Assembly (NCBI GenBank): GCA_002205965.3
Contig: NADL03000604.1
Span: 620,001-684,000, forward strand
Length of the DNA: 64,000 nt
Source: Kappaphycus alvarezii
Taxonomy: Eukaryota; Rhodophyta; Florideophyceae; Gigartinales; Solieriaceae
Direction: 5' to 3'
Position numbers and translations under genes: made by a program. Below the pieces are notes generated by a model. That model worked only from the letters and a program-made list of their open reading frames with translations, was not told the origin of the DNA and ran no database searches. Shown here piece after piece: positions 26,046 to 36,029 of the stretch; the first letter of the stretch is position 1, and each line of letters opens with the position of its first letter.

Positions 26046-26564
26046 TTAGTCGCCACTAGTGAGCTTCACGAATTTTGCAGTGGTCGCTCTGGTACAATCA
26101 GTAATGGCAGGTGGCTCTCCTTCCTCCCCGCAACGTCTGTAGTCCACCACTAACAGTGCGTCGTTCAGGATAAAACGACGCCGCGTTAACTTTACCGCAA
26201 CTATATTAATCTTAGTTGGCAGCTTTGCGTTTCTCGCACCATTAATTATCATAGCGCTAATTATGTATTTGTACAGGTTATTGCTCAGTAATGCTTTCTT
26301 AACTGCATCTCTAGCATAGTCCAAGTTCGCAGACACGAGCCACCGCGGGTCTAAATCTTTCTAGTCTCTAAGGTTCCAAGGCTTCAATTCAGGTTCATCT
26401 TGTGCCTGTACGTACGAAGCACTCGACTCTACTGACTGCAGACGCGGTCCGCCGAATTCCAATGTTTCGAGAGCTGTGTATGTCGAGTTTCTTGGAGAAG
26501 GCGCATCATCGTTAGAACAAAGACTGGCACTCTTAGGCATATCACTCTCTGTTTGTTGAGACAT
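26046..26564 (-). pseudogene. Unidentified 172-codon ORF with one in-frame stop
   Basis: From the ATG at 26,564 the frame runs 67 codons, hits a single TAG at 26,361-26,363 and continues open to a stop at 26,046. The first part is polar and serine-rich; the second part is a compact mixed sequence with SANLDYARDAVKKAL and NDALLVVDYRRC. I do not recognise a domain. Its position inside Harbinger relic 1, convergent with the transposase, suggests the accessory gene of that transposon, but no Myb/SANT signature is visible. It could instead be an independent gene divergent from the thioredoxin gene. Confidence 0.35.
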
Positions 26565-26884
26565 CGAAGGATAAACATTAATGTTGGGGCGGAGAGAGAT
26601 ACATGCTAAACAAAGATTGGAAATGGGCTAAGTTGAATCAAGGATAAGAAATAGAGAGCAGTAAAGATGTAGGATATATAGAAAGCAGGAGAGGAACTTT
26701 TCAGAGATGTGTTCTTCTTGATGAACAGTGGAAGTATTTGGACAAAACTGCTCCACAGGTCTTTTTGTCTATCGGGACAGAGACGGACAGCTGTTGTATG
26801 ATGATGTGTTCCACTCGATTTCTTCTCGTTTCAAGTTTCGAAGTGTTAGCAGACCGGGAGATCTAGGATTTCCCGGTACGTCCT

Positions 26885-26959
26885 GAAAAGTTGAAACACA
26901 CGTGGCTAGTTGCGCAGCGCTGATTGTTTGAGCCAATAAGCCCTGTGTTTCAACTTTTC
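26885..26959. repeat. 15-bp perfect inverted repeat forming a stem-loop
   Basis: GAAAAGTTGAAACAC at 26,885-26,899 is exactly complementary to GTGTTTCAACTTTTC at 26,945-26,959, leaving a 45-nt loop. The right arm overlaps the candidate right end of Harbinger relic 1, so the hairpin may be a subterminal structure of that element. Confidence 0.8.
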
Positions 26960-27561
26960 AATGTTTCACGTTTCAAAAGTCTATTGAACGCCCGCAGACA
27001 GTGTTTGTGAACTGACGGGTCCGCTCTAATCATCCTGTAGCTAGCTTTCAGATATTCCACGTCGGCCACGTGTAATGATGTGCGGAACAGTACAGCAGCA
27101 TGTTTACAATAGGGGAAAATTTCGGGTAATTTATTATTTGGAAAGTAATGTTATTTCTTGAAGTGAGGCCACATGTTCCATTAGTGTTTACAGTAGTACA
27201 GTAGTGTGTACGATGAAGTTAGGCATTTAAGAAAAATATTTGTTAATTGCAAAAATATCCTTGATTTATCCACTGTGCAGTTCACATGAAACCACCTTGA
27301 GCGGTAGTTTCAGTCAACTAAAATTAATTCATTTTGCTTTTTCAATTTTTTCCATTTCTTATTTCTGGATGTCACTGCATCACTGATGATTCATATGCGC
27401 ACAATAAATTATTCAGTGTAGCTGATTCTTCCGACGCAGGACACCGCCAGTACTTGCACCCTATCTCGTCACCCGTACTATCTGCGGTACCACGTAATTC
27501 TGAAACGTCACACCATTTCCACCGTCCCGCCTCGCTTAACAGGACAGCCTCTCGGTTAACA

Positions 27562-28506
27562 ATGCCACAGAGAAACCAGCTTCGCCGCCGGCAGACTTCG
27601 AAATCATCCCAAACCAGGCAAAAACAATCTTCTCCAACCTCCTCATCGCCCTCATCACTTCCCCAATCCAATCGCCTCCTCCAAATCCTGGCCCCATTAC
27701 AACCGCACCTCCAACCCGTATTGCTAGTGCTTCGCGCTGTCGTTCTCGGAATTGTTTCAGCTGCCTCCCTTACTCGCGATGCCGTTGCCGTTTTTGTTTT
27801 CATTGTCTCGTTAGCCTCCATGCTTGGCGCCCTTCTCCGCGTTTACATATCTATCCTTGGCCAACAAGATCAAACTCCAGTTCAGCTCCCTGCCATCCAT
27901 CGTCCTAATGGCACCGTCACCTCTCCTGAACCTATAACCGTGAAGGATCACGATCAAAAGATTGCCAACAACTTCGCCGCCGAGTTTCCAGGGCTCGGGA
28001 TGGCTGCAGCTTGGTTTTACATGTGGTCCTACTTTCGCCCGTCCCTTCTTGCATACTCCGCATACATTATGTACCGCATCAGCTACCATCCCCTCTTCCG
28101 AATCCATCTTTTCAAGCAGGAACATCAACCTGAATTTGAACGCCCATGGGGTGGTGCCCCTTTGTTCCGTAATTCCCCGGATGAATCCGTCAAGGTTGTC
28201 GCGGGAGTCACCGAGTTTGAGCAGGCGCTCGAGGACGCCGGAGAAGAAAAGTTGGTGGTTGTTGACTTTTCGGCCACCTGGTGTGGGCCGTGCAAAGCAA
28301 TGGCCCCCGTGTTTAAGCAGCTCGCTGATGACTTTTCGGATTGCATCTTTCTCTCTGTTGATGTTGACGTATCTCAGGATGTCGCCGCGAAGATGGCAAT
28401 ATCCAGTGTGCCAACATTTATCCTATTCAAGAACGGCGAGCGAGTGGAAATGCTGCGCGGTGCGTCAGAACAGAGCCTAAGAGAGACTATTCAGCGCCAA
28501 ATGTAA
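27562..28506 (+). CDS. Membrane-anchored thioredoxin-domain protein
   Basis: The predicted 314-residue protein ends in a classical thioredoxin fold. The redox motif WCGPC is at residues 240-244 (28,279-28,293), a buried acidic strand (LVVVDFSATW) precedes it, and the cis-proline loop SVPTF has its proline at 284. Before it lie a basic, serine-rich N-terminus and hydrophobic stretches at about 52-70, 74-98 and 146-172, suggesting two or three membrane passes with the catalytic domain at the C-terminus. It should reduce or exchange disulphides at a membrane surface; which one is not clear. I chose the ATG at 27,562 because it is the first ATG in the frame. The gene appears intronless and intact. 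It converges with ribulose-phosphate epimerase, with about 90 bp between the stop codons. Confidence 0.8.
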   Translation: MPQRNQLRRRQTSKSSQTRQKQSSPTSSSPSSLPQSNRLLQILAPLQPHLQPVLLVLRAVVLGIVSAASLTRDAVAVFVFIVSLASMLGALLRVYISILGQQDQTPVQLPAIHRPNGTVTSPEPITVKDHDQKIANNFAAEFPGLGMAAAWFYMWSYFRPSLLAYSAYIMYRISYHPLFRIHLFKQEHQPEFERPWGGAPLFRNSPDESVKVVAGVTEFEQALEDAGEEKLVVVDFSATWCGPCKAMAPVFKQLADDFSDCIFLSVDVDVSQDVAAKMAISSVPTFILFKNGERVEMLRGASEQSLRETIQRQM

Positions 28507-28597
28507 TGTGCTTGCTCTTTGTACCATCACTCTGTACTCACAATAGATTTATATGCTTACATTCCCGCTCCGCAATGGTTTATGTTCCCAGCCACTG

Positions 28598-29329
28598 TCA
28601 ACCGATCCAATCAACCCCCCTTCTCAATGTACTAATCACATCCTCGGCATCCTCGGCTCCAAAAACTGCCGAACCCGCCACCAAAACGTTGGCACCGGCC
28701 TTTACTGCCCTCGCCACCGTCTTGGGTGAAATACCGCCGTCTACCTCAATAGGAAGCTCTGGATACAAATCGCGGGCCTCTCTTACCTTACTCATAACAC
28801 TTTGCATAAACTTTTGTCCCCCAAAGCCAGGCTCAACAGTCATTGTCAACAAAATGTCGAACAAACCCTCATCCAACAACGGCTGAACAAGAGACACCGA
28901 CGTGCGAGGCCTCAAAGCTATTCCCGCCTTCATCCCCAAACTTCTGATTTTGGTAGCCAGCTTGCGCACCCCATCAAGTTGACTCTCGGTCATCTGCGGA
29001 GCATAATCCCCCGGTTCATCCTTATCATACGGGGCAGAAGAGAAGCATTCAATATGAAATGTTACCCCATTGGCCCCGACGGCTGCAAATTCGTCAACCC
29101 ATTGAGCGGGATTAGAAACCATGAGATGGCAATCCAGGTAGAGAGGTGTGTGTTTTCGGAGAGACTTGACAACGGGAGCACCAATGGTGAGGTTGGGCAC
29201 AAAATGGCCGTCCATGCAGTCGACGTGTAGCCAATCGGCGCCACTGCTCTTCATGCGGGCGGACTCGTCCGCGAGACGGGCAAAGTCGGCGGAGAGAATG
29301 GAAGGGGCGACAATGGTGTCCAGAGGCAT
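28598..29329 (-). CDS. RPE: Ribulose-phosphate 3-epimerase
   Basis: This 243-residue TIM-barrel enzyme interconverts ribulose 5-phosphate and xylulose 5-phosphate in the pentose phosphate pathway and, in plastids, the Calvin cycle. All signature elements are present: APSILSADF at the N-terminus, LHVDCMDGHFVPN (catalytic and metal-binding aspartate 37), HLMV with histidine 68, MTVEPGFGGQ at 163-172 and EVDGG with the second catalytic aspartate at 197. An acidic loop at about 97-116 (PYDKDEPGDYAPQM) is longer than in bacterial enzymes. There is no N-terminal extension before the barrel, so this is probably the cytosolic isoform. The ATG at 29,329 fits the family start. It is intronless and divergent from the methyltransferase gene about 310 bp away. 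Confidence 0.95.
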   Translation of the reverse strand: MPLDTIVAPSILSADFARLADESARMKSSGADWLHVDCMDGHFVPNLTIGAPVVKSLRKHTPLYLDCHLMVSNPAQWVDEFAAVGANGVTFHIECFSSAPYDKDEPGDYAPQMTESQLDGVRKLATKIRSLGMKAGIALRPRTSVSLVQPLLDEGLFDILLTMTVEPGFGGQKFMQSVMSKVREARDLYPELPIEVDGGISPKTVARAVKAGANVLVAGSAVFGAEDAEDVISTLRRGVDWIG

Positions 29330-29639
29330 GATGAATGAGTTTTGGAGATTGATTTCAAAACTGGGGAGTTGGCGCAGGAGGGGCGGTGCGAAAGCTTGAG
29401 GCCTTACTGCTTCAGTGGAACGAGAGAATCTAGTTCACACTGTCTTCGCCGTAGAGAGAAACGGTAGTCACACGGTGTCACATTGTAGGCAGAGTTTTTG
29501 TGTCGAGTACAATCGTGCGGTTGAGGTGTTGTATGACATGAAAAAATGTTTCAAAAATCAAGTAATCAAAGCTTTTGTTCAGCTGTAGAACCTATAACTA
29601 TGACATTTTGCAGGGTGGCATGGGATACTCCAATTGACA

Positions 29640-30759
29640 ATGCTGCGCGTAAGCCAGAAGGTCCGTGCAAGGCTTCAAACTCGATACTGCAGAGAAATTC
29701 GATCACAAAGCTTGACTACGAGCATTTCTCGGCAATTTCATGCAATGGACGACGCGAGTTCATTAAGTTCAAACGGTGAGATACAAACGAATAAACCCAA
29801 GAAGAAGATTGATGGAACAAAACATCCGTATGTCCCAAAGGCTATTCAACCTTCGCTGAAGAAGAATGAGGATGGATCCTGGGGCCCCACAGGGCTATAC
29901 GGCAGTCGAATTAAGGAGACTAAGCTTCTGGAAAAATTGCGAAGTGCAATCAAGCCGTCACGGCTCAAGAGAGTAGAGGAAGTATTGATGGCTCGGTGCA
30001 CGAGGGTGCAATGTCTGTTTGAGAATTTACATGATCCGGCAAATGGGGCCGCGTGTTTGAGAACAATGGAAGCGTTCGGGGTACTGAAGGCGCACGCGGT
30101 GGAGGCGTATGAGCCGTTTAAGGTGTCGGGAGGGATCACTATGAATGCGGATAAGGTGAGTTTTTGAGTGTGCAAAGGGTTCTGGGAATCTGAGTCGTTA
30201 ACGCTTGTGCAGGATGCAATTACGTGTGAGGGCTAACAAGTTTCGGATTCGGTTTGGCGTTGTGTCGGGCGAATTACGTGACGGCAACTGTGTTCCTGTG
30301 TTGCACCTTTTTCTGTGGCAATACTCCACAAAGTGGATGGTGGTAAGTAAGTATCGGCATTGTTTGGATGCAGCGACGGCGTTGAAGCAGGAAGGTTTCA
30401 CACTGGTAGCGACATGTCTGGATGAAGATGCAAGCCCTATGAACGAGGTGGACTTTCGGGCAATGGACAAGGTTTGTTTGATGTATGGCAATGAGGAACG
30501 AGGACTAAGTTTCGCTCTGAGGCAGGTGGCGGACAAAAAGGTTTACATCCCAATGGCAGGGTTTTCACAAAGCTTTAACATCTCGGTAACGTGTGCAATG
30601 GTTTTGTATCACTTGAGGGAACAGGGGGTGCTTGTACCAGATCTTGGCGATGAGGAAATGAACCAACTGTACGTCAAGTGGCTACTGATGTCAACAAAGC
30701 GGAGTGCGGCGATACTAAAAAAGCACAAGTTGGAGACGCAAGCGCCAGACTTTCTTTGA
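29640..30759 (+). CDS. SpoU/TrmH-family RNA 2'-O-methyltransferase, organelle-targeted, one intron
   Basis: Exons 29,640-30,155 and 30,334-30,759 encode about 313 residues. SpoU motif 1 is HDPANGAACLRTMEAFG, motif 2 is MYGNEERGLS and motif 3 is IPMAGFSQSFNISV; together they form the knotted S-adenosylmethionine site that methylates a ribose 2'-OH in tRNA or rRNA. The C-terminal tail is helical and lysine-rich. The first 35 residues are arginine- and serine-rich without acidic residues, as in mitochondrial or plastid transit peptides. The ATG at 29,640 is the first in this frame. Splicing joins NADK directly to WMVVSKYRHC, matching the family spacing; without it the frame stops at once. Its exact RNA target cannot be told from the sequence. 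Confidence 0.85.
30156..30333 (+). other. Intron of the SpoU/TrmH gene
   Basis: The 178-nt intron has a canonical GTGAGT donor and an AAAG acceptor preceded by a TTTTTCT tract. Both boundaries fall between codons (phase 0). A nearer CAG at 30,210-30,212 is a possible alternative acceptor, but using it leads into a stop after seven codons. Confidence 0.75.
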
Positions 30760-31822
30760 CTATGCTTGTAAAGAGTACAACTAGGAGCTGTGCGGTTGCT
30801 GCAGGCCTTTATCCCTCGCGTGCAGGAAGCTTTGACAGATACAAGTACACGCCTCAGAGTTGTATTTTCTACTGGGGATAACGTTCAGATGGGTAAATGC
30901 GCCCCATTCTTGCTCTCGCAAGCTTCTGAGGGCGGACGCGTCGACAACAGACACATGAGTGGTCTCGTCTCTTTCCCGATCATCATGCTGTTAAAACCCA
31001 GAAGAATCATTCGACCAGGAAATCAAAAGTCGACCAAGGCAGCTCGAGTGACACCCTCGTTTATATACTGTATTACAAACCCTCAGTGGCTCAGTGCCGC
31101 CGGGCGGCGTCGTGCGCCTTGTGCCATCGCAAGTTGCCCATTTTCCTATTTCAGCAACGCCTACGAAGAAAAACAATTGTAATTAAAAAAATAACAGTAA
31201 CAATATAAGAAAGTGGCCACGTGTACTCGTTGGCTTACTTCAAATGCCATTTTGAAACTAAGTTTAATGCATGCTGTATCTACAGTTGTACTGTACATAC
31301 TGTACAGTCCTAGCAGCTGGGAAAGAAACGAAAAAATAGACCTTGTCACAGTCACAGTTCACGATAGATAAACACTGTACAAATCAAGGTCTCAAAGCAA
31401 AATTTAATCAGGATCAATTTCGCTTTAAAAGGACGGTGTACCGCTCCGCGCTCGTCTAGTATGCCGCAACAGTCCTCAGGCGATGGATTTCACTTCGGAC
31501 TGTCACCACGAAGAAGAGATTTGAAGTCAGGTCTTCGCTGCCGTACCACACACAACTTCACTCATCTGCAAGTTCTCACACGTAACAAGCCACATCTCTG
31601 TTCATCTCTGTGGGCTGGAAAAGGAACCTGCACTGGGTGTACGACATACAGACAACGCACTTTATCTTTACAACCATTCCCTTTCGGCTTCTCCCTCCTC
31701 TCTCTCTCAGATGCAATTAAATATTGCCTGAAGAGATTTTCAACCAGCTGCAGTCAGCCCTATCCTTCTCAATTGTGACACAAGAACCTCAATTCTAACA
31801 TGACAAATTCGCAGAAAACGAA
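30760..31822. other. Intergenic region upstream of CPSF73
   Basis: No supported gene. A 105-codon ATG frame at 31,461-31,778 has no recognisable domain and lies where the 5' leader or promoter of the CPSF73 gene should be. A short TGTACTGTACATACTGTACA palindromic tract sits near 31,289, of the kind also seen near 38,020 and 43,010. Confidence 0.5.
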
Positions 31823-33859
31823 ATGCACATTATGCCCATCGGCGCCGGCAACGAGGTCGGTCGCTCCTGCTGCATCCTCAAATTCATGGGGAAAACCATT
31901 ATGTTCGATTGCGGCGTCCACCCAGCCTACTCGGGCATCGCTGCACTTCCCTTTTTCGATGCCATCGAGCCTGAGCAGATCGACCTCGTCCTCATTACTC
32001 ATTACCATCTCGACCATGCCGCCGGTTTACCATTCCTCATGGAACGCACCAATTTTAATCCAAATGCACGCGTCTTCATGACACAGCCCACCCGCGCAAT
32101 TTACAAAGCCTTGCTCTCCGATTTTGTCCGCGTCTCTCGCAATGCCGCCGATGAGGAGTCACTTTACACAGAAGATGATGTCAATCGAACTATGTCTCGT
32201 ATCGAAGTTGTCGATTATCACGCAGAAGTCAACGTTAATGGAATTAAGTTTCGTCCCTTTTATGCCGCTCATGTCCTCGGTGGCGCTATGTTCATGGTCG
32301 AAATTGCAGGTGTCCGAGTTCTGTACACTGGAGACTACTCCAGGGAGGAAGACCGACATTTAAAGGCCGCAGAGATCCCTCCGTTTCGTCCTGATGTGCT
32401 CATCATAGAAAGTACTTACGGAGTACAAGAGCACGAGGGCCGTCGCATTCGCGAAAAAAGATTTACTGATCGTGTTGCAAGAATCGTTCGGGGGGTGGAA
32501 GGGTGTTGATGCCGGTTTTTGCCTTGGGACGCGCACAAGAGTTGCTGCTTATCCTGGACGAGTTTTGGGAGGCAAACCCTGACATTCGCCACGTCCCAAT
32601 TTATTACGCCAGTGCCATAGCTCAAAGATGCATGCCAGTTTATCAAACCTATGTCAACATGATGAACGACAATATTCGACGTCGTTTCGAAATCAGCAAT
32701 CCCTTTCAGTTCAAGTACGTCAAGAACATTAAGGGCATAAACCATTTTGAGGACGATGGACCATGTGTGTTCATGGCATCTCCAGGTATGTTGCAGAACG
32801 GTCTCTCCAGGGAACTCTTCGAGCGATGGTGTACAAGCAAACAGAATGGCCTCGTTCTCAGCGGTTACTCTGTGGAGGGCACCCTCGCCAAAAAGGTTCT
32901 GACTGAGCCTGAGACCATAACCCGACTAGACGGACGGCAAGTCAAGCTTGCGTGCTCCGTAGATTACATCACTTTCGCAGCACACGCTGACTTTAAAGAA
33001 ACTCGAATGTTTGTGGATGACTTGAATCCAAAGCATTGCGTTCTCGTTCACGGAGAGAAGAATAACATGGCTCGGCTGAAGGGTGCGCTAGATGCAATCC
33101 ATAACAAAGGCGAAGCAGGCAACAAACTCGACCTCCACTCCCCCGTCAACTGCGGAACTGTAACTCTCAAATTCAAAAATGAGAGAACAGCAAAGGCTAT
33201 AGATGTACTGGAACTTGAAAGGGAAGCTGATCTACCAAAGGCGGGCACTAAGGTTTCGGGCCTATTGATTCAGCAGGCTTTCACGTATACATTAGTCAAG
33301 CCCCAAGATTTACCACAGTACACAACCCTGAAGCTGTCTCAAATTGACCAAAGGCAGGTAATCCCTTTGACAAAACCATTGGTTACGCTCGCCACCAGCT
33401 GAGTTCCGTCTTTGGCGGTGTCCGTTTTGATGAGACAAACAACGTGATCACTATGGCCAAGGGGGCAGTTATTATTGTGAGGAAAGGTGATGATGCAGTG
33501 CAAATGTCATGGGTAAGCGCACATGCTTCAGATATGGTCACTGAGGCAATTGCTGCCGTAGCGGTTTCAGATTCGCCGCACTCAGGTGAGCCAACCGTTG
33601 ACGGGCTCTGAAGCTCGGAAGGAAACTCCTTGCGGCAAGATTTGGGAGAACGCATACAATCAAAGGGGCCCCAAATAAATGCCGCCTAGTCGTTGACTTG
33701 ACTCGAGTAACTATTGATATGCTAACTGGAGAGGTTGAATGCAAGGATGTGAAATTACGCGAGAGAGTTCGCCTAGCTTTCCGAAGAATTCAGGTCGCGA
33801 TGTTTCCCATTCCTGACTACTACTGTCAATGTTGTCCGGCAAGTATTCATGTCCAGTAA
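31823..33859 (+). pseudogene. CPSF3: CPSF73 / CPSF3 mRNA 3'-end endonuclease, three one-base frameshifts
   Basis: The product is the metallo-beta-lactamase/beta-CASP nuclease that cuts pre-mRNA before polyadenylation, within the nuclear CPSF complex. The N-terminus IGAGNEVGRS, the zinc motif HYHLDH (residues 60-65), YTGDYS, PVFALGRAQE, SGYSVEGTLAKK, AHADFKE and LVHGEKNN are present. The C-terminal domain follows (SSVFGGVRFDE, then TRVTIDMLTGEVECKDVKLR). The frame shifts by minus one three times: in the G-run at 32,490-32,495, in the A-run near 33,372-33,375, and near 33,600. Restoring one base at each gives a colinear full-length protein of about 680 residues. No other lesion is seen. Sequencing or assembly error is the leading explanation for an essential gene; recent pseudogenisation is the alternative. 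It converges with gyrB, 86 bp between stops. Confidence 0.9.
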
Positions 33860-33944
33860 AACTAACATGCCAACAATACGGGACGTAGAACTCATCCCTC
33901 TGCACATAAGTTGTTTGTTGAGTTTGGTGGATGTTTATTCTCAG

Positions 33945-36029
33945 TTAAAAGTCAATTTCGTCTAAGGAAAGCGAGGCCGCGTGCGCCTCAATGAAATCAC
34001 GGCGTGGTGCAACCCTATCCCCCATCAGAACGGTAAATACTTGATCAGCAAGAATGGCATCCTCGATTTCAACTTTTTTCAGCTGCCTTTGATTCGGGTC
34101 CATCGTCGTGGCCCACAGCTGTGCGGGCATCATTTCCCCCAGACCTTTGAACCGCTGCAGCCTGTATTTCGCGTTGGGAGGTAGCCGGTTCTTCACAAAA
34201 GTGTTCAACTCAGCATCGCTAAACACATAATTATGCTTCTTGTCATGGTCAACTTTGTACAATGGTGGGCAGGCAATATACACATAGCCATCCTCGATCA
34301 ATCTTCTCTGATATCGGAAAAAGAATGTTAGCAGCAAAGTGCGAATGTGAGCGCCATCAACATCTGCATCCGTCATGATTATAATTCGAAAGTATCGCAA
34401 TTGATCCTGATTGAACTCTTCACCTCTTATTCCTAGTCCTAATGCCGTTATTAATGCCCCAATCTCCGCATTCTGGTATATCTTGGCATCATCTGTCTTT
34501 TCAATGTTCAAAATCTTCCCCCGCAACGGCAGGATGGCCTGGAACATCCGATCCCTCGCTTGTTTCGCGCTGCCTCCTGCGCTTTCTCCCTCTACCAGGA
34601 AAATTTCAGACTTTGCGGGATCCCGCGAAGAGCAGTCGGCGAGCTTTCCCGGCAAAGTCGAGCTTTCCAATACAGTCTTCTTTCTCACCACTTCGCGAGC
34701 CCTTCTCGCTGCTTCAGCAGCTGCAAATGCTGACAGGGCTTTCTCTACAATAGCGTTTAGAGCGTTTGGATGAAATTCGAAAAAATCAATCAGACCACGT
34801 GAGGTGATCCCATCAACGATTGACCGCACCTCTGGATTCCCTAATCTTGATTTAGTTTGACCCTCAAACTCAGGGTTTGATACCTTGACTGACACAATAG
34901 CCGTCAATCCTTCTCGAATAAACTCCCCACCGAGGTTACTGGTCGTGTCTTTCAGTTTACCTGCCTTCCTCGCCAACTGGTTTATCGTTCTGGTCAAGGC
35001 CGTTCGTAGCCCCTCGAGGTGTGTCCCTCCGTCTCCTGTTCGAATGTTATTCGCAAATCCCATCAACTTATCCGTATAACTGCCCGCATTCCACCTCAAT
35101 GCCACCTCAACATTAGTAGCCTCTTTCTCCCCGTGGAAATAAATGGTCCCTTCCTTTTCGTAGAGGGCACTTTTTCCTACACTCAAGGCGTCAACATACT
35201 CTGCAACACCTCCTTCATGCCTAAATGTCTTCACAATACCTTCGACCTCCTCCTCCAGTACAATTTCTAATCCTGCATTCAAAAACGCCAGCTCCTCCAA
35301 TCTCTGTGCCAGTATAGCCTCATCAAACTCGACAGTAGTCGAGAATATCTTATTATCTGGTTTGAATCGAACCATGGTGCCTTTCTCACCTTTCTTCCCC
35401 AATTCCTTCCTTAAGCCAGTTGCGGCTACCCCGCGGCGAAACTCCATCTCATACATTTCTCCTCCTCTCCAAACAGTCACCGTCAACCATTCACTCAAAG
35501 CATTAACCACACTCACACCAACTCCATGCAAACCACCTGACACTTTGTACCCACCTCCACCGAATTTTCCACCTGCGTGTAGAACGGTCATGACTGTTTC
35601 CAATGCACTCTTTCCAGTTGTTGGGTGCTTCTCGACTGGAATACCCCTTCCATCATCCCGAATAGACACACTTCCATCTCGATGTAGAACAACAACGATA
35701 GACTTACAGTAACCGGCCAACGCCTCGTCAACAGCGTTATCTACGACCTCATACACCAAGTGGTGTAAACCCCGTGACCCAGTTGACCCTATGTACATAC
35801 CAGGACGCAAACGCACTGGCTCAAGGCCCTCTAGTACGGTTATGTCATCTGCATTGTAAGTCGACGGTGTCGCCGTAGAAGCAAATCTTGCACGAGGGTT
35901 AGAAGTGCGGCAGGGACGAAGCGTTGCACGGGAAGGTTGGACGCGAAGAGGCCCGCGATGGAAGGAGAACTTGAGCGACGTGTTGACTGAGGAGACAAAG
36001 GCGCTGAGAAGGCGCGGGGGATGACGCAT
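33945..36029 (-). CDS. GYRB: DNA gyrase subunit B, organelle-targeted
   Basis: This intact 694-residue GyrB is the ATPase and TOPRIM subunit of DNA gyrase, which introduces negative supercoils with GyrA. Residues 1-55 form a serine- and arginine-rich transit peptide. The GHKL ATPase follows with EVVDNAVDEALAG (glutamate 94, asparagine 98, aspartate 101), DDGRGIPV and the GGLHGVGVSVVNALS lid. The transducer leads to TOPRIM with EGESAGGSAKQARDR near 480 and the metal site DADVDG at 554-559. It ends with QRFKGLGEM and an MGDRVAPRRDFIE tail. The family's usual length for the short (non-proteobacterial) form plus a transit peptide fits well. It presumably works in plastid, mitochondrion or both; no gyrA is in the window. 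The ATG at 36,029 is the first in frame. It is intronless. Confidence 0.95.
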   Translation of the reverse strand: MRHPPRLLSAFVSSVNTSLKFSFHRGPLRVQPSRATLRPCRTSNPRARFASTATPSTYNADDITVLEGLEPVRLRPGMYIGSTGSRGLHHLVYEVVDNAVDEALAGYCKSIVVVLHRDGSVSIRDDGRGIPVEKHPTTGKSALETVMTVLHAGGKFGGGGYKVSGGLHGVGVSVVNALSEWLTVTVWRGGEMYEMEFRRGVAATGLRKELGKKGEKGTMVRFKPDNKIFSTTVEFDEAILAQRLEELAFLNAGLEIVLEEEVEGIVKTFRHEGGVAEYVDALSVGKSALYEKEGTIYFHGEKEATNVEVALRWNAGSYTDKLMGFANNIRTGDGGTHLEGLRTALTRTINQLARKAGKLKDTTSNLGGEFIREGLTAIVSVKVSNPEFEGQTKSRLGNPEVRSIVDGITSRGLIDFFEFHPNALNAIVEKALSAFAAAEAARRAREVVRKKTVLESSTLPGKLADCSSRDPAKSEIFLVEGESAGGSAKQARDRMFQAILPLRGKILNIEKTDDAKIYQNAEIGALITALGLGIRGEEFNQDQLRYFRIIIMTDADVDGAHIRTLLLTFFFRYQRRLIEDGYVYIACPPLYKVDHDKKHNYVFSDAELNTFVKNRLPPNAKYRLQRFKGLGEMMPAQLWATTMDPNQRQLKKVEIEDAILADQVFTVLMGDRVAPRRDFIEAHAASLSLDEIDF

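Larger units (their letters stand above)
23600..26995 (+). mobile_element. PIF/Harbinger-like DNA transposon relic 1
   Basis: The left end at 23,639-23,680 (ATAGACTTTTGAAAG..GAAACATTGAGAAAG) recurs in inverted orientation at 26,941-26,988, giving candidate terminal inverted repeats about 3.35 kb apart. Between them lie a plus-strand DDE transposase fragment and a convergent minus-strand ORF, the same layout as the delimited Harbinger element at 47.0-49.3 kb. The left 1.3 kb is also homologous in the same orientation to 62.65-64.0 kb. Exact ends and target-site duplication were not resolved. Confidence 0.5.

Noticed and set aside
32485..32500. Programmed ribosomal frameshift in CPSF73
   Set aside because: No slippery heptamer with a downstream structure is evident, no precedent for this gene is known to me, and two more shifts of the same kind occur downstream.
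33945..36029. Organellar or bacterial DNA insertion because of gyrB
   Set aside because: The protein has a transit peptide and sits between eukaryotic genes and retroelements, so it is an ordinary nuclear gene of endosymbiotic origin.
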